Source: Acidovorax sp. NO-1 (GTDB lineage Bacteria > Pseudomonadota > Gammaproteobacteria > Burkholderiales > Burkholderiaceae_C). From it: DNA of 64,000 bases. Numbering within the stretch: position 1 is the first letter of the stretch; every line of letters begins with the position of its first letter. Shown one piece after another: positions 7,517-16,742 of this stretch. The stretch covers positions 62,001 to 126,000 of the forward strand of contig NZ_AGTS01000101.1 of the NCBI RefSeq assembly GCF_000238595.1. The letters are read 5' to 3'. The notes beneath the pieces were generated by a model. That model was given only the letters and a program-made list of their open reading frames with translations, did not search any database and had not been told where the DNA came from. A program made the position numbers and the translations under genes.

Positions 7517-9955
7517 CTACGCCGGGCTTCGCCTGCCCTGGGCTTTCAAGGGCAATGGTTTGCCCAGCATGACGCGAAACTCCTCGGACGGAAGCCCGGG
7601 CGCACACAGAAACCCCTGGTAGTGGTCGCACTGCATCTGCAGCAGCACCGCTTGCTGGGTTTCGGTCTCGACGCCCTCCGCGACAACCTCAATGTGCATC
7701 GCGCGGCCCATGCTGATGATCGCACTCACAATGGCCCGGTCGCCTTCGTCATCAGGGAGCCCCCGTACAAACGACTGATCGATCTTGAGTTTGTGGATAG
7801 GCAATTTTTTCAGGTAGGCGAGGCTGGAGTAGCCAGTACCAAAATCGTCAATGGCCAGTCCAATGCCCAGATCGGCCAGAGCCAGCAAACGCTGCTCCAT
7901 TTCCTGCGCGTCCTGCAGCAGGATGGTTTCCGTGAGCTCCAGTTCAAGCAGCGTGGGAGGCAGTTGGTGCACCGCCAGCAAGCGCGTCAGCCGTTCGACA
8001 AAGTCGGGTTGCCGAAACTCCAGCGCCGACACATTGACAGAGATCATGATGGGCGTGCCACCGTGCATCCACATGGCGGCCTCGCGTACCGCCTGCTCCA
8101 TGACCCATGCACCCAGCGTGACGATATAGCCCGACTCTTCCGCCAGCGGGATGAAGTGCGCCGGTGACACGGAGCCAAACTCGGGATCGGTCCAGCGGAT
8201 GAGCGCCTCGGCGCCGGTGATTCGCCCCGTTGCCATGTGCACCTGAGGCTGGTAGTGCACCGCCATAAGGCCCTTGCCCAGCGCCTGACGCATGGCATGC
8301 TCCATCTGCATGCGCGACAGAAGGTTGGCATTCATCTGCGGCTGATAGAAGCCATAACTCCCCCGCCCCCGCTCCTTCACGCGGTACATGGCGGTATCGG
8401 CCTGCTTGATCAGATCATCGAGCGTGGCACCGTCCTGCGGGTAGAGCGCCATGCCGATACTGCACTGGATGGAGAAGCCCATGCTGTCGAGCGTGAACGG
8501 CTTGAGCATGTCGTCCAGAATGCGGCGAGCGACGCTCTCGGCCACTACGGCATCTCCACCATGCAGGTAGATGACGAACTCATCCCCACCGAGCCGGCAA
8601 AGCATGTCCGTCTGGCGCAGGCAGGCCTGCAGGCGCTCTGCCACCAGCTGCAGGACACGGTCCCCAAATGGGTGACCCAAGGAGTCATTGATGATCTTGA
8701 AGCGGTCGAGATCAAGGAACAAGATCGCAAAACCCGTATCGCTTTGGCGTGCCCCCTGAATGGCGGTATCCACCCGCTGCGACAACAGCAGGCGATTGGG
8801 CAAGCCCGTGAGCACATCACTGTAGGCCAACTCTTCAATGCGTTTCTGGGCTGCGTGCTGAAGGGTGAGGTCGCGCATGAAACCAATGCTCTGTACCAGA
8901 CGCCCCTCATCGTCACGCAGTGCCACCCAGGACAGCTGCACGGCGCAGTAGGTGCCATTGTCACGGGGCAGCCAGAGCTCGCCCTCCCAGAAACCTTCAT
9001 GGGCCCAGCCCTGCAAAACCTGCTCCATGAACGCTGCATCCGAACCGCCGCCAAACAGGGATGCTGCCACGCAGCCTTCAAACGCCTTCGCAGACGGGCC
9101 TACAAGGCGTTCGCAACCAGGGTTCATGCGCAGCACACGGTGCTGGCTGTCAGCAATAAAAATGGCGTCGAGACTGGACTCGAAAACGCGCGCAGCCAGT
9201 CGGAGGCTGGCATGTATCTCGGTCTGGCGGGTAATGTCGCGGTACGAATACACGCGTCCGACCGGTCGTCCCTGAATGAACTGGGGCACCGTGCGCATCT
9301 CCAGAACCATCCCATCCCGCAGCGTCACGATGTCGGTGCTTTCCAGCATGGGCTCGCGTACAAGAGCCGCCATGCGCTCCACGTAAGCGCGTGCATCCTG
9401 TGTCTGCGCCACCATGTGTGCATAAACCGCCGCGTCATCGCGCTCCACCAACAGCTCGTTGGGGATGTTCCAGAGTTGCGCCAGCCGCTGGTTGAATGCA
9501 CGCACCGTTCCCTCGAGGTTGCACACCAGCATCCCGTCAGCTGCAGAGTCGAGCGTCGCCCGCAGTTCGGACAGCAATGTCTCCAGCTCACGCTCGGTGG
9601 ACTCCTGTACGCTGCGATCGAGCATGGTGACCATGAAGACCGAAAGCGCAGGATCGTCGCCGGGAACCCGCGTGACCCTGCGATCAACCGGCACCAGTGT
9701 GCCGTCGGTTCGTAAAAGGCTGGTATGGGAATGGATGCCGTCTGCAAGCACCTCGGCCGGCTCACCCCAGAATGCCACGTCTTGCGGCGTGCAGGCCAGG
9801 CGCAACACCGACGTACCTACCATGTCGGCCAAGGTCAGGCCCACCAGGCGCTGGGCAGCGGCATTTGCGTGCAGGATGTGCAGGCCGGTCTCTTCCACCA
9901 GCCACACAGCCTCCTGCAATCCGTCCAGCCAGGCGTGAGACGGCGAAGCTGTCAC
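7517..9955 (-). CDS. PAS-GGDEF-EAL cyclic-di-GMP turnover protein
   Basis: An 812-residue cytosolic protein. Three PAS-like sensor domains lie at about 1-120, 128-245 and 252-370. The diguanylate cyclase domain follows, with intact GGDEF at 456-460 and an inhibitory I-site RQTD at 447-450. The EAL phosphodiesterase domain has GAEALIRW at about 581-588 and DDFGTGYSSL. Both catalytic signatures are intact, so it may make and break c-di-GMP depending on signals. No membrane segment is evident. The start is GTG at 9955, overlapping the HD-GYP gene stop as GTGA. PAS ligands are unknown. Confidence 0.9.
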   Translation of the reverse strand: MTASPSHAWLDGLQEAVWLVEETGLHILHANAAAQRLVGLTLADMVGTSVLRLACTPQDVAFWGEPAEVLADGIHSHTSLLRTDGTLVPVDRRVTRVPGDDPALSVFMVTMLDRSVQESTERELETLLSELRATLDSAADGMLVCNLEGTVRAFNQRLAQLWNIPNELLVERDDAAVYAHMVAQTQDARAYVERMAALVREPMLESTDIVTLRDGMVLEMRTVPQFIQGRPVGRVYSYRDITRQTEIHASLRLAARVFESSLDAIFIADSQHRVLRMNPGCERLVGPSAKAFEGCVAASLFGGGSDAAFMEQVLQGWAHEGFWEGELWLPRDNGTYCAVQLSWVALRDDEGRLVQSIGFMRDLTLQHAAQKRIEELAYSDVLTGLPNRLLLSQRVDTAIQGARQSDTGFAILFLDLDRFKIINDSLGHPFGDRVLQLVAERLQACLRQTDMLCRLGGDEFVIYLHGGDAVVAESVARRILDDMLKPFTLDSMGFSIQCSIGMALYPQDGATLDDLIKQADTAMYRVKERGRGSYGFYQPQMNANLLSRMQMEHAMRQALGKGLMAVHYQPQVHMATGRITGAEALIRWTDPEFGSVSPAHFIPLAEESGYIVTLGAWVMEQAVREAAMWMHGGTPIMISVNVSALEFRQPDFVERLTRLLAVHQLPPTLLELELTETILLQDAQEMEQRLLALADLGIGLAIDDFGTGYSSLAYLKKLPIHKLKIDQSFVRGLPDDEGDRAIVSAIISMGRAMHIEVVAEGVETETQQAVLLQMQCDHYQGFLCAPGLPSEEFRVMLGKPLPLKAQGRRSPA

Positions 9956-11253
9956 GACTCAGCCTCGTCAGGCCCCGGGGCGACGGCGCGCTCAAAGAAG
10001 TAGCAGATGCGCTGGCGAGGAGAGAGGTAGTCCAGCGCATCCCGCGGCAGCTGCGCCGGCTTGAGGCTACGACGGATACCCAGCTCAGGCACCGTTTCAA
10101 GATCCAGAATCTGTGCCTCGTCCTTGGGAACGCGGGGGTCATGCACGATGACCTTGGGCCGCAACGGACGTGAAGAGTTCACGGAGACCACCGTGGCATA
10201 ACGGTCGTTAACCAGCTGCACGATGGAGCCGGGCGGATAGACGCCCATCATGCGGATGAATGCCCCCAGCACCACGGAGTCGAAACGTACCTTCAGTTGG
10301 GCAAAAATGACGGACAACGCCTCGTGCGGCGTGAGCGCGTCCACACCGTTGGCAGGATTGCACATCCGGTCGTAGCGGTTGACCAACGCGAGAACCTGGC
10401 TCGACCGGCCCAGATCAGGGCCCGACAGCCGCAGCGGAAACCCGCTGCCGTCAGCCATCTCATGGTGCCGGGCGACAGCAGTCCACACGGGCTCGCTCAG
10501 CCCCATGCGCTTGGCAAAGGTCACTGATTCTGCGACATGGCTTTCGTAGCGCAAACGCTCTTGCGGAATCATGGAAGCGGTGGGCTGCCGGAGATTGGGA
10601 GGCAGCTTGATCTTTCCCAGATCATGGATCAGCGCTGCGATGCCAAGGTCGAACAGTTCGGCACTCTTCATGCCGAGAGCCCGCCCCAGGAGCAGTGAAA
10701 TCACCATCACATTGATGGGATGGAGCGCGTTGCGCTCGCCCACGCCCTCCGACAGAAGCCGGATGACCGAGTCACCATTTTCAAGAAGTTCTGCAACACA
10801 GCCGGACACCAGCGCATCACCCTTTGCACGGGCTTCCTCGGGCTGGGCGGTCACGACCCGTTCTAGCGCCTGGTACTGCCTTGAGGCCTCACCAAACCGC
10901 TTGTCGCACGCTGCCAGGGCGCGGTTCTGGGCGTCGAGCAGTTCACGCCGTCGTTGGGCCTCAGCGTCCACCAGGACTGGCGCCCCGGCTGCATCCACCT
11001 GCCTGCCCGACGCCGTATCGTTCATTTCCGGCACATCCCAGGCCGCCGGCACCAGATCCCTCAGTTCCGGATCACTCTTCTTCGGGAGGTACCGCACTTC
11101 CGTCAGCCCCAGCTCCCTCAACGCAGCGATCTGCTCCGCCGAGGCAACCCGAAAACTGCTCACCGGGAAAGGATGGTGCAACCAGCCCACGTCAAGCTGG
11201 ATGTACATGCCGACGCGCAGTTGGCTGATGTCAATGAGGATGGAAGAATTCAC
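9952..11253 (-). CDS. HD-GYP domain cyclic-di-GMP phosphodiesterase
   Basis: A 433-residue protein. Its N-terminus matches the DUF3391 domain often fused to HD-GYP (ILIDISQLRVGMYIQLD, then VRYLPKKSD). The HD-GYP domain carries His210-Asp211 in LIHDLGKIKLPPN and HHEMADGSGFP at about 263-273. The usual GYP is GFP here, a mild departure, while the metal-binding His and Asp residues remain. It should hydrolyse c-di-GMP. GTG at 11253 was chosen because it begins the domain; an upstream TTG would add 13 residues. It is the first gene of a pair with the GGDEF-EAL protein. Confidence 0.88.
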   Translation of the reverse strand: MNSSILIDISQLRVGMYIQLDVGWLHHPFPVSSFRVASAEQIAALRELGLTEVRYLPKKSDPELRDLVPAAWDVPEMNDTASGRQVDAAGAPVLVDAEAQRRRELLDAQNRALAACDKRFGEASRQYQALERVVTAQPEEARAKGDALVSGCVAELLENGDSVIRLLSEGVGERNALHPINVMVISLLLGRALGMKSAELFDLGIAALIHDLGKIKLPPNLRQPTASMIPQERLRYESHVAESVTFAKRMGLSEPVWTAVARHHEMADGSGFPLRLSGPDLGRSSQVLALVNRYDRMCNPANGVDALTPHEALSVIFAQLKVRFDSVVLGAFIRMMGVYPPGSIVQLVNDRYATVVSVNSSRPLRPKVIVHDPRVPKDEAQILDLETVPELGIRRSLKPAQLPRDALDYLSPRQRICYFFERAVAPGPDEAES

Positions 11254-11440
11254 TTTCGGGCGCGTGCAACATCGTGACGTCGATGCCACCAATGGTTACA
11301 CACATTATCGCCAGTTCCACCGATGCATCAGCGAGGGGTATCGGTTGCCGCAGCTTAACGGCAACAGTCGTCACACAAAGCAAGGCCCGCCGCAGGGACG
11401 AGCGCAATCAGGATGGTCCCTGGACGCCTGAAGCAGCCGC

Positions 11441-12187
11441 CTACCGGCACCACAGCGAAGGCTTATAGACCAGATCCATCCAGAGCGCCCAGCAGGCGAT
11501 TCCGAAAAGCAGGCCTCCCGCCACCCGCGTTCCCCAGTCCGCGCGGGCTGTGTTCAGCCTTGTTTTCAGCTGGGTCCAGACCCATGGCCCTCCCGCAAGC
11601 CACACCCCGCTGCCCAGCCCAAACAGTGCCATGGTCACTGCGCCTTCGAGAGGACCTCCGCTCAGGGCGGCCACCAGCAGTGCCGAATAGAGCAAGCCAC
11701 AGGGCATGAGGGCCCACAGCCCGCCCGCAATGAGAACCCCGGAGGGGGCACTGATCAAAGGACGGGTGCGCGCCCATACAGATCGGCCGGCATTCTCCAG
11801 CCATTGCGGCTGGCGTGCCTGCGCCATCATCATCACACCCCAGGCCATCACGGCTACATGCATGAGCGTCCAAGCGGGACGCAAGGCGGTCGTGTGCTGG
11901 GTAAGCCACGCCAGGCTGTCCATTGCCCATGCTGCCAGGCAACCCGCCAGCGAGTAACCGAGCAGGCGTCCGACATGGAAAGCCGCCGCGCGCCGAAAAA
12001 TGCCACCCCGCGGCATCCACTGCACGGTGTGAGTCCCGGGCGATGGTGCAATCCGGTCAGTGGCAGAAGCTTTTTGCTCCCGCCCCTGCCCCACCAGCGC
12101 ACCACAGGGCGCTGAGCACATCGCCAGGCAATGAGTGCCTCCGACAAGCCCCATCAAGAAGGCAGTCGATGCCACCGCGATCATCAT
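11441..12187 (-). CDS. TauE-like / UreH-type transmembrane protein next to cbb3 oxidase genes
   Basis: A 248-residue membrane protein of the COG2836 type (sulfite exporter TauE/SafE, DsbD-related fold). The N-terminal helix carries GTHCLAMCSAPCG with paired cysteines (about residues 18-28), and a second LMPCGLLYSAL motif lies near 160. About six hydrophobic segments are visible. Such genes often accompany ccoNOPQ/hemN and are thought to serve metal or thiol handling for haem-copper oxidase assembly; this is inference. It starts six bases after hemN ends, so the two are probably co-transcribed from the hemN promoter. Confidence 0.8.
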   Translation of the reverse strand: MMIAVASTAFLMGLVGGTHCLAMCSAPCGALVGQGREQKASATDRIAPSPGTHTVQWMPRGGIFRRAAAFHVGRLLGYSLAGCLAAWAMDSLAWLTQHTTALRPAWTLMHVAVMAWGVMMMAQARQPQWLENAGRSVWARTRPLISAPSGVLIAGGLWALMPCGLLYSALLVAALSGGPLEGAVTMALFGLGSGVWLAGGPWVWTQLKTRLNTARADWGTRVAGGLLFGIACWALWMDLVYKPSLWCR

Positions 12188-12193
12188 GATCGT

Positions 12194-13576
12194 TCAGATA
12201 ATGCGGGAAAACCGTGCCCGATTGCGATCTGCCTGGAGATAGCGGTCGAAGACCATCGCAATTCCACGCACAAAGAACCACCCCATCGCCGTGACTTCAA
12301 TCCCGTCAGGCCGCAGGACGACAAGTCCTTGCTCTGCCATGGCTTCCAATTGCACCAGTTCGCTCGAAAAATATTGCCTAAAGTCAATCAACCAGGCCTG
12401 CTCCATCGGTTCGAACAACAGCTCACCCTGGCACATCAACGCCATGATGACGGCACGGCGAACAAGATCGTCCCGTGTCAGCGCCAACCCGCGCACCACA
12501 GGCAACCGCCCCTGGTCGAGCAGGTCGTAATATTCCTCCAAGGTTTTCGCGTTCTGGCTGTAGGTCGCCCCCACACGGCCAATCGCTGAAACGCCCAGGC
12601 CAATCAGGTCGCAGTCCGGCTGGGTGCTGTAACCCTGGAAGTTGCGATGCAGCCGCCCCTGCCGTTTTGCCACTGCCAGCGCGTCTTCAGGCAACGCAAA
12701 ATGGTCCATGCCCACATACACATAGCCCGCGCCCATGAAGGCGTCCAGGGAACGGGAAAGCATCGAGACTTTCCCCGCCGCAGTGGGCAGCTCGACCGAC
12801 GCGATGCGACGCTGTGGCTTGAAACGTTCGGGCAGATGTGCATACGCATACAGTGCGATGCGGTCCGGCCGTAGTTGGGCGACCTGGGCCAGGGTACGAT
12901 CAAAGGACTCTGGGGTCTGGCGGGGAAGTCCGTAGATCAGATCCACATTGATGGATTCAAAACCCAGTGACCGCGCAGACTCCACCAGCGAGAACACCTG
13001 CTCTGCGGGCTGAATGCGATGGACTGCTTTCTGAACCTCCGGATCGAAGTCCTGCACACCAAAACTCAAGCGGTTAAAACCCAGCTCCGCCAGCACCGCA
13101 AGGCGGTCCGCATTGACCGTGCGCGGATCCACCTCGATCGAATACTCTCCGCCTGGCGCGAGCGTGAAGCTTCGCTTGAGCATCGCCATCAACTCACGCA
13201 GCCCATCATCCGTCAGGAAAGTAGGCGTGCCCCCCCCCAGGTGCAACTGGCTCACGACCTGGCCCAGCCCGCAGTGGGCAGTGTGCAGGTCGATCTCGCG
13301 ACTGAGGTACCGGAGATAGACCTCCGCGCGGTCATGGTGTTTGGTAATGATCTTGTTGCAGGCGCAGTAGTAACATAGCGACTCGCAAAACGGGATGTGC
13401 ACATACAGTGACAGCGGCAAGGCCTTCGCCATCGAGCCCAGGCGCCGTTGCTCCAGTGCAAGCGCATAGTCATCCTTCCCGAAGGCCTCGACGAATCGGT
13501 CGGCAGTGGGGTAAGAGGTATAACGAGGACCCGGCACATCAAAGCGGCGCAACAGGTCGGGTGTGACAACGGTCAT
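12194..13576 (-). CDS. hemN: Oxygen-independent coproporphyrinogen III oxidase
   Basis: A 460-residue radical-SAM enzyme that oxidatively decarboxylates coproporphyrinogen III to protoporphyrinogen IX without oxygen. The cluster motif CESLCYYC (Cys64, 68, 71) is followed by another Cys at 73, the CxxxCxxCxC pattern of true HemN. The N-terminal YTSYPTADRF block also marks HemN rather than HemW. ATG at 13576 has AAGGAAAT just upstream; a start 21 bases earlier is less well placed. An FNR box is centred 60 bases upstream of this start, so induction at low oxygen is expected. Confidence 0.94.
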   Translation of the reverse strand: MTVVTPDLLRRFDVPGPRYTSYPTADRFVEAFGKDDYALALEQRRLGSMAKALPLSLYVHIPFCESLCYYCACNKIITKHHDRAEVYLRYLSREIDLHTAHCGLGQVVSQLHLGGGTPTFLTDDGLRELMAMLKRSFTLAPGGEYSIEVDPRTVNADRLAVLAELGFNRLSFGVQDFDPEVQKAVHRIQPAEQVFSLVESARSLGFESINVDLIYGLPRQTPESFDRTLAQVAQLRPDRIALYAYAHLPERFKPQRRIASVELPTAAGKVSMLSRSLDAFMGAGYVYVGMDHFALPEDALAVAKRQGRLHRNFQGYSTQPDCDLIGLGVSAIGRVGATYSQNAKTLEEYYDLLDQGRLPVVRGLALTRDDLVRRAVIMALMCQGELLFEPMEQAWLIDFRQYFSSELVQLEAMAEQGLVVLRPDGIEVTAMGWFFVRGIAMVFDRYLQADRNRARFSRII

Positions 13577-13629
13577 GGGAGATTTCCTTGCGTACACTGC
13601 AACTGTGCATTACGCTGAGGCCATTGTCC

Positions 13630-13643
13630 TTGACCTGCGTCAA
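13630..13643. promoter_or_regulatory. FNR box between hemN and fnr
   Basis: TTGACCTGCGTCAA, a perfect inverted repeat (TTGAC-N4-GTCAA) close to the FNR consensus TTGAT-N4-ATCAA. Its centre is 60 bases upstream of the hemN start, so a class II site at -41.5 would give a short hemN leader. It also lies about 125 bases upstream of fnr and could affect fnr. A weaker half-match TTGATGCAAGTCAG starts at 13672. Confidence 0.85.
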
Positions 13644-13761
13644 GCGAAGAACGGACCCCTTCGACGACAATTTGATGCAAGTCAGTCGCCCAACCGTACG
13701 CCACAGTGCCGCTGCGGTGGCATATTGAGCCTTTGCTCACATCCAACCTGTTCCTGTGCTT

Positions 13762-14484
13762 ATGAATCCGCTCACCATCAAAGTCGCCTGCTCCAACTGC
13801 AATCTGCGTGAGTTGTGCATGCCAGTTGGCCTGAACGACGAGCAACTTCAGCGTATTGATGAAATTGTTGCGGTGCGTAGGAAGATCAAGCGCGGAGGCA
13901 CGCTTTTTCGCAACGGCGAGTCTTTTACCTCCTTGTATGCGATCCGCACCGGTTTCTTCAAGACCTGCGTCGCTACGGAAGACGGCCGCGACCAAGTGAC
14001 GGGTTTTCAGATGGCTGGCGAAATCATCGGCCTCGATGGCATCGTGAATGACCACCATACGTGTGACGCGGTGGCTTTGGAAGACGCAGAAGTATGTGTC
14101 ATGCCGTTTGACCGCATCGAAGAACTGTCGCGTGAAGTCAATGCGCTGCAGCACCATGTGCACAAGATCATGAGCCGCGAGATCGTGCGCGAGCACGGCG
14201 TGATGCTGTTGCTGGGCAGCATGCGTGCTGAAGAACGCCTCGCAGCTTTTCTGCTGAACCTGGTTCAGCGTTTGCATGCGCGAGGTTTTTCACAATCCGA
14301 ACTCGTGCTGCGCATGACCCGGGAGGAAATCGGCAGCTATCTCGGCCTGAAGCTCGAGACGGTGAGCCGAACTTTTTCAAAGTTCGTGGAAGAAGGCATT
14401 GTGGAGGTCAAACAGCGCCATGTCCGCATTCTCGAAACCGATGCACTCAAGCGCATCGTGAACAACCAACCCGCCTGCCACTGA
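13762..14484 (+). CDS. fnr: FNR-type oxygen-sensing transcriptional regulator
   Basis: A 240-residue Crp/Fnr family regulator that should bind a [4Fe-4S] cluster in the absence of oxygen, dimerise and activate low-oxygen genes. Cluster ligands are Cys10, Cys13 and Cys19 in CSNCNLRELC, with Cys112 in EDAEVC, matching E. coli FNR Cys20/23/29/122. The C-terminal helix-turn-helix carries EEIGSYLGLKLETVSR, whose E..SR recognition residues fit an FNR box. ATG at 13762 was chosen over a GTG six bases earlier. It is divergent from hemN and beside the cbb3 cluster. Confidence 0.94.
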   Translation: MNPLTIKVACSNCNLRELCMPVGLNDEQLQRIDEIVAVRRKIKRGGTLFRNGESFTSLYAIRTGFFKTCVATEDGRDQVTGFQMAGEIIGLDGIVNDHHTCDAVALEDAEVCVMPFDRIEELSREVNALQHHVHKIMSREIVREHGVMLLLGSMRAEERLAAFLLNLVQRLHARGFSQSELVLRMTREEIGSYLGLKLETVSRTFSKFVEEGIVEVKQRHVRILETDALKRIVNNQPACH

Positions 14485-14524
14485 TCCGCCAACACTGCGC
14501 TGCCATCGGCAACCTGCAAGCCCT

Positions 14525-14818
14525 TCAGGAGCAGGAAGTCGTCTTGCGGCAATCATCGGGGCGCTCCCCCTCCGGCACAGGGCAACGGTTGAGCTCGAAG
14601 GGTGACATGGCCAGCAGTGTGGTCAGCGCACTGGACGCCATCGTGATCGCCCAGAACGCAAAAAAGGCCAGCGTGTAGACCCCCTGCCGTGACAGCGCGA
14701 GCGGTTGCCCAAACCAATGCAGATCTTGCGGGTCCACCATGGCAAAGACCAGCATCTCCAGCACACCAGCCATCAGAAACGCTGGCCACGCAATCCACAT
14801 CAACCGTTGGGTCCACAT
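14525..14818 (-). CDS. Small membrane protein of unknown function, end of cco cluster
   Basis: A 97-residue protein with two clear hydrophobic segments (about residues 8-28 and 48-70), starting MWTQRLMWIAWPAFLMAG. A GGAGA ribosome-binding site lies just before the ATG at 14818. The tail is polar and ends CPVPEGERPDDCRKTTSCS, with three cysteines. I do not recognise a named family. Its place downstream of ccoH in the same direction suggests a role in, or co-expression with, cbb3 oxidase assembly, but nothing in the sequence proves it. Confidence 0.7.
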   Translation of the reverse strand: MWTQRLMWIAWPAFLMAGVLEMLVFAMVDPQDLHWFGQPLALSRQGVYTLAFFAFWAITMASSALTTLLAMSPFELNRCPVPEGERPDDCRKTTSCS

Positions 14819-14874
14819 CGTTTTGTCTCCGGGTAAGCCCTTGCAAGCCATGAGCCGCAGGGGCCCGTTGTGTA

Positions 14875-15156
14875 TCAGCGCGGCTGGTCTTGCGCTGGCG
14901 TAGCCGCATGGTTGCGGCCCTTCATCGCGGGTGCGAGGCTCTTCTCGGGTTCCGCAAGGTTCTTGTTGATTTCGATGCCCTGGCGATAGTAGTCCTCGGC
15001 CACCACGGGATCAGGCCGTGAAATCGCCAGCCACAACGTCACAAATCCCGCGACGATCACGATGAGCGGTCCGGCAATAATCAGCCAGACATGGCCGAAC
15101 TTCCACCACGGTTCTGGGACGGAAGGCTCAGCACTGAGTGCAGAACTGGTTGGCAT
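14875..15156 (-). CDS. ccoH: FixH/CcoH-family cbb3 oxidase assembly protein
   Basis: A 93-residue protein with one membrane helix (about residues 22-45, HVWLIIAGPLIVIVAGFVTL) followed by SRPDPVVAEDYYRQGIEINK. This DPVV.EDYY motif is the hallmark of FixH/CcoH proteins, which stabilise the cbb3 oxidase and interact with CcoN. It is shorter than full FixH (about 150 residues), as usual for betaproteobacteria. AGGAG precedes the ATG at 15156. It sits directly after ccoG on the same strand. Confidence 0.87.
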   Translation of the reverse strand: MPTSSALSAEPSVPEPWWKFGHVWLIIAGPLIVIVAGFVTLWLAISRPDPVVAEDYYRQGIEINKNLAEPEKSLAPAMKGRNHAATPAQDQPR

Positions 15157-15217
15157 GGTGTTAACTCCTGAAAAATAGTCGGCTGAGAGCACACAGTGCC
15201 ATCACAAAACAATCATC

Positions 15218-16663
15218 CTAGCGCGGGACCAGAAACACCGATTTCTCGGTCACATGGCTCGCAGTACCCAAGGCCTGAACGTCGAACTGAACCGCATGGG
15301 AACCCGCTGGCGCTGACCCGTAAGGAATCTGCAGCCTGACGGCCACCCACCTGGATTCAGCAGCTCCAATCTCCACCTCCGCATCCGAAGCGACCACCAA
15401 CCCCTCAAGGCCGCGTGCGTCAATGCGGTAGCGTTGCGGGCCTTCTGTGGCGTTCATGATCTGCAGGCGGTAGATGTTCTCCAGCTTGCCCCCGGCCACA
15501 ATGCGCGACAGGGCGGCACGGTCTCGCACTACATCCACCTTCAGTGGCGTGCGAGTGACCAGGCTGGCCATCATGCCCACGCACAGCGCGACGAGCACGG
15601 TGCTGTAGATCAAAACGCGCGGACGCAGGACGCGGCGCAACATCTGGGACTGGCTCCAACGCTGGGCGACGCCATTTTGTGTGGAAAAACGGATCAACCC
15701 TCTCGGGTAGTGCATTTTGTCCATCACCGTGTTGCATGCATCCACACACAGGCCGCAGCCGATGCACTCATACTGCAGACCTTTGCGGATATCGATGCCC
15801 ACGGGGCAAACCTGCACACACAGGGTGCAGTCGATGCAGTCACCCAGGCCCTTGGCCTTGTAGTCGATCGTCTTGTTGCGGGGGCCGCGTGGCTCACCGC
15901 GTTCGACGTCGTAACTCACGATCAGGGTGTCCTTGTCGAACATCGCGCTCTGGAAACGGGCATAGGGGCACATGTATTTGCACACTTGCTCACGCATGTA
16001 CCCTGCGTTGCCATAGGTGGCAAAGCCGTAGAACAGCACCCAGAAGATCTGCCAGCTGCCCTGGAACGCCAGCAACTCTGCGCCAAGCTCGCGAATCGGC
16101 ACAAAGTAGCCCACAAACGTGAACCCGGTCCACAACGCCACCGAGACCCAGACCACCTGCTTGAAAAACTTCTTGCGGATTTTTTCAAAGGTCCAGGGGC
16201 CGTTGTCCAGGCGCAGACGCGCGCTGCGGTCACCCTCAATCTTGTGCTCGATCCACATGAACATTTCGGTGTAGACCGTCTGCGGACATGCAAACCCGCA
16301 CCACAAGCGCCCCGCCACTGCCGTAAAAAGGAACAGCGACAGCGCGGAGATGATCAGCAGACCCGTGAGGTAGATGAAGTCCTGCGGGTACAGAACCAGC
16401 CCGAAGATGTAAAACCGCCGCGCGCCCAGGTCAAACAGGACCATCTGGCGCTGACCCCATTCAAGCCACGGCAGACCGTAAAAGATCAGCTGCGTGAGGA
16501 ACACCATGCCCCAGCGCCAGCGCGCAAACAGACCGCTGATCGAGCGTGGATAGATCTTCTTCTGCGCTTCGTACAGTGACACGATCTCCACCTGCGATGA
16601 GGCATCGGAGGCAACCGGGTTGATCGGGATGACCTTGCGAGCAGGCTCGCTGGGTGGCTTCAT
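15218..16663 (-). CDS. ccoG: cbb3 oxidase accessory protein CcoG, polyferredoxin
   Basis: CcoG (FixG/RdxA), 481 residues, a membrane cupric reductase that supplies Cu(I) for cbb3 oxidase maturation. Several membrane segments precede and follow a ferredoxin-like centre. A GRLWCGFACPQTVYTE motif lies near residue 118. Two [4Fe-4S] motifs follow: CIDCTLCVQVCPVG and CIGCGLCVDACN. The C-terminal domain has the Ig-like fold of the family. ATG at 16663 gives a cytoplasmic N-terminus without signal. It follows ccoP by 79 bases in the same operon. Confidence 0.92.
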   Translation of the reverse strand: MKPPSEPARKVIPINPVASDASSQVEIVSLYEAQKKIYPRSISGLFARWRWGMVFLTQLIFYGLPWLEWGQRQMVLFDLGARRFYIFGLVLYPQDFIYLTGLLIISALSLFLFTAVAGRLWCGFACPQTVYTEMFMWIEHKIEGDRSARLRLDNGPWTFEKIRKKFFKQVVWVSVALWTGFTFVGYFVPIRELGAELLAFQGSWQIFWVLFYGFATYGNAGYMREQVCKYMCPYARFQSAMFDKDTLIVSYDVERGEPRGPRNKTIDYKAKGLGDCIDCTLCVQVCPVGIDIRKGLQYECIGCGLCVDACNTVMDKMHYPRGLIRFSTQNGVAQRWSQSQMLRRVLRPRVLIYSTVLVALCVGMMASLVTRTPLKVDVVRDRAALSRIVAGGKLENIYRLQIMNATEGPQRYRIDARGLEGLVVASDAEVEIGAAESRWVAVRLQIPYGSAPAGSHAVQFDVQALGTASHVTEKSVFLVPR

Positions 16664-16742
16664 GGTGGTGTCGATCCGTGTGCCCCGGGGTCGTCAACCC
16701 CAGGGCGTTTGGCAGCAATGACTGAAAATGGCGGCGATGGAC

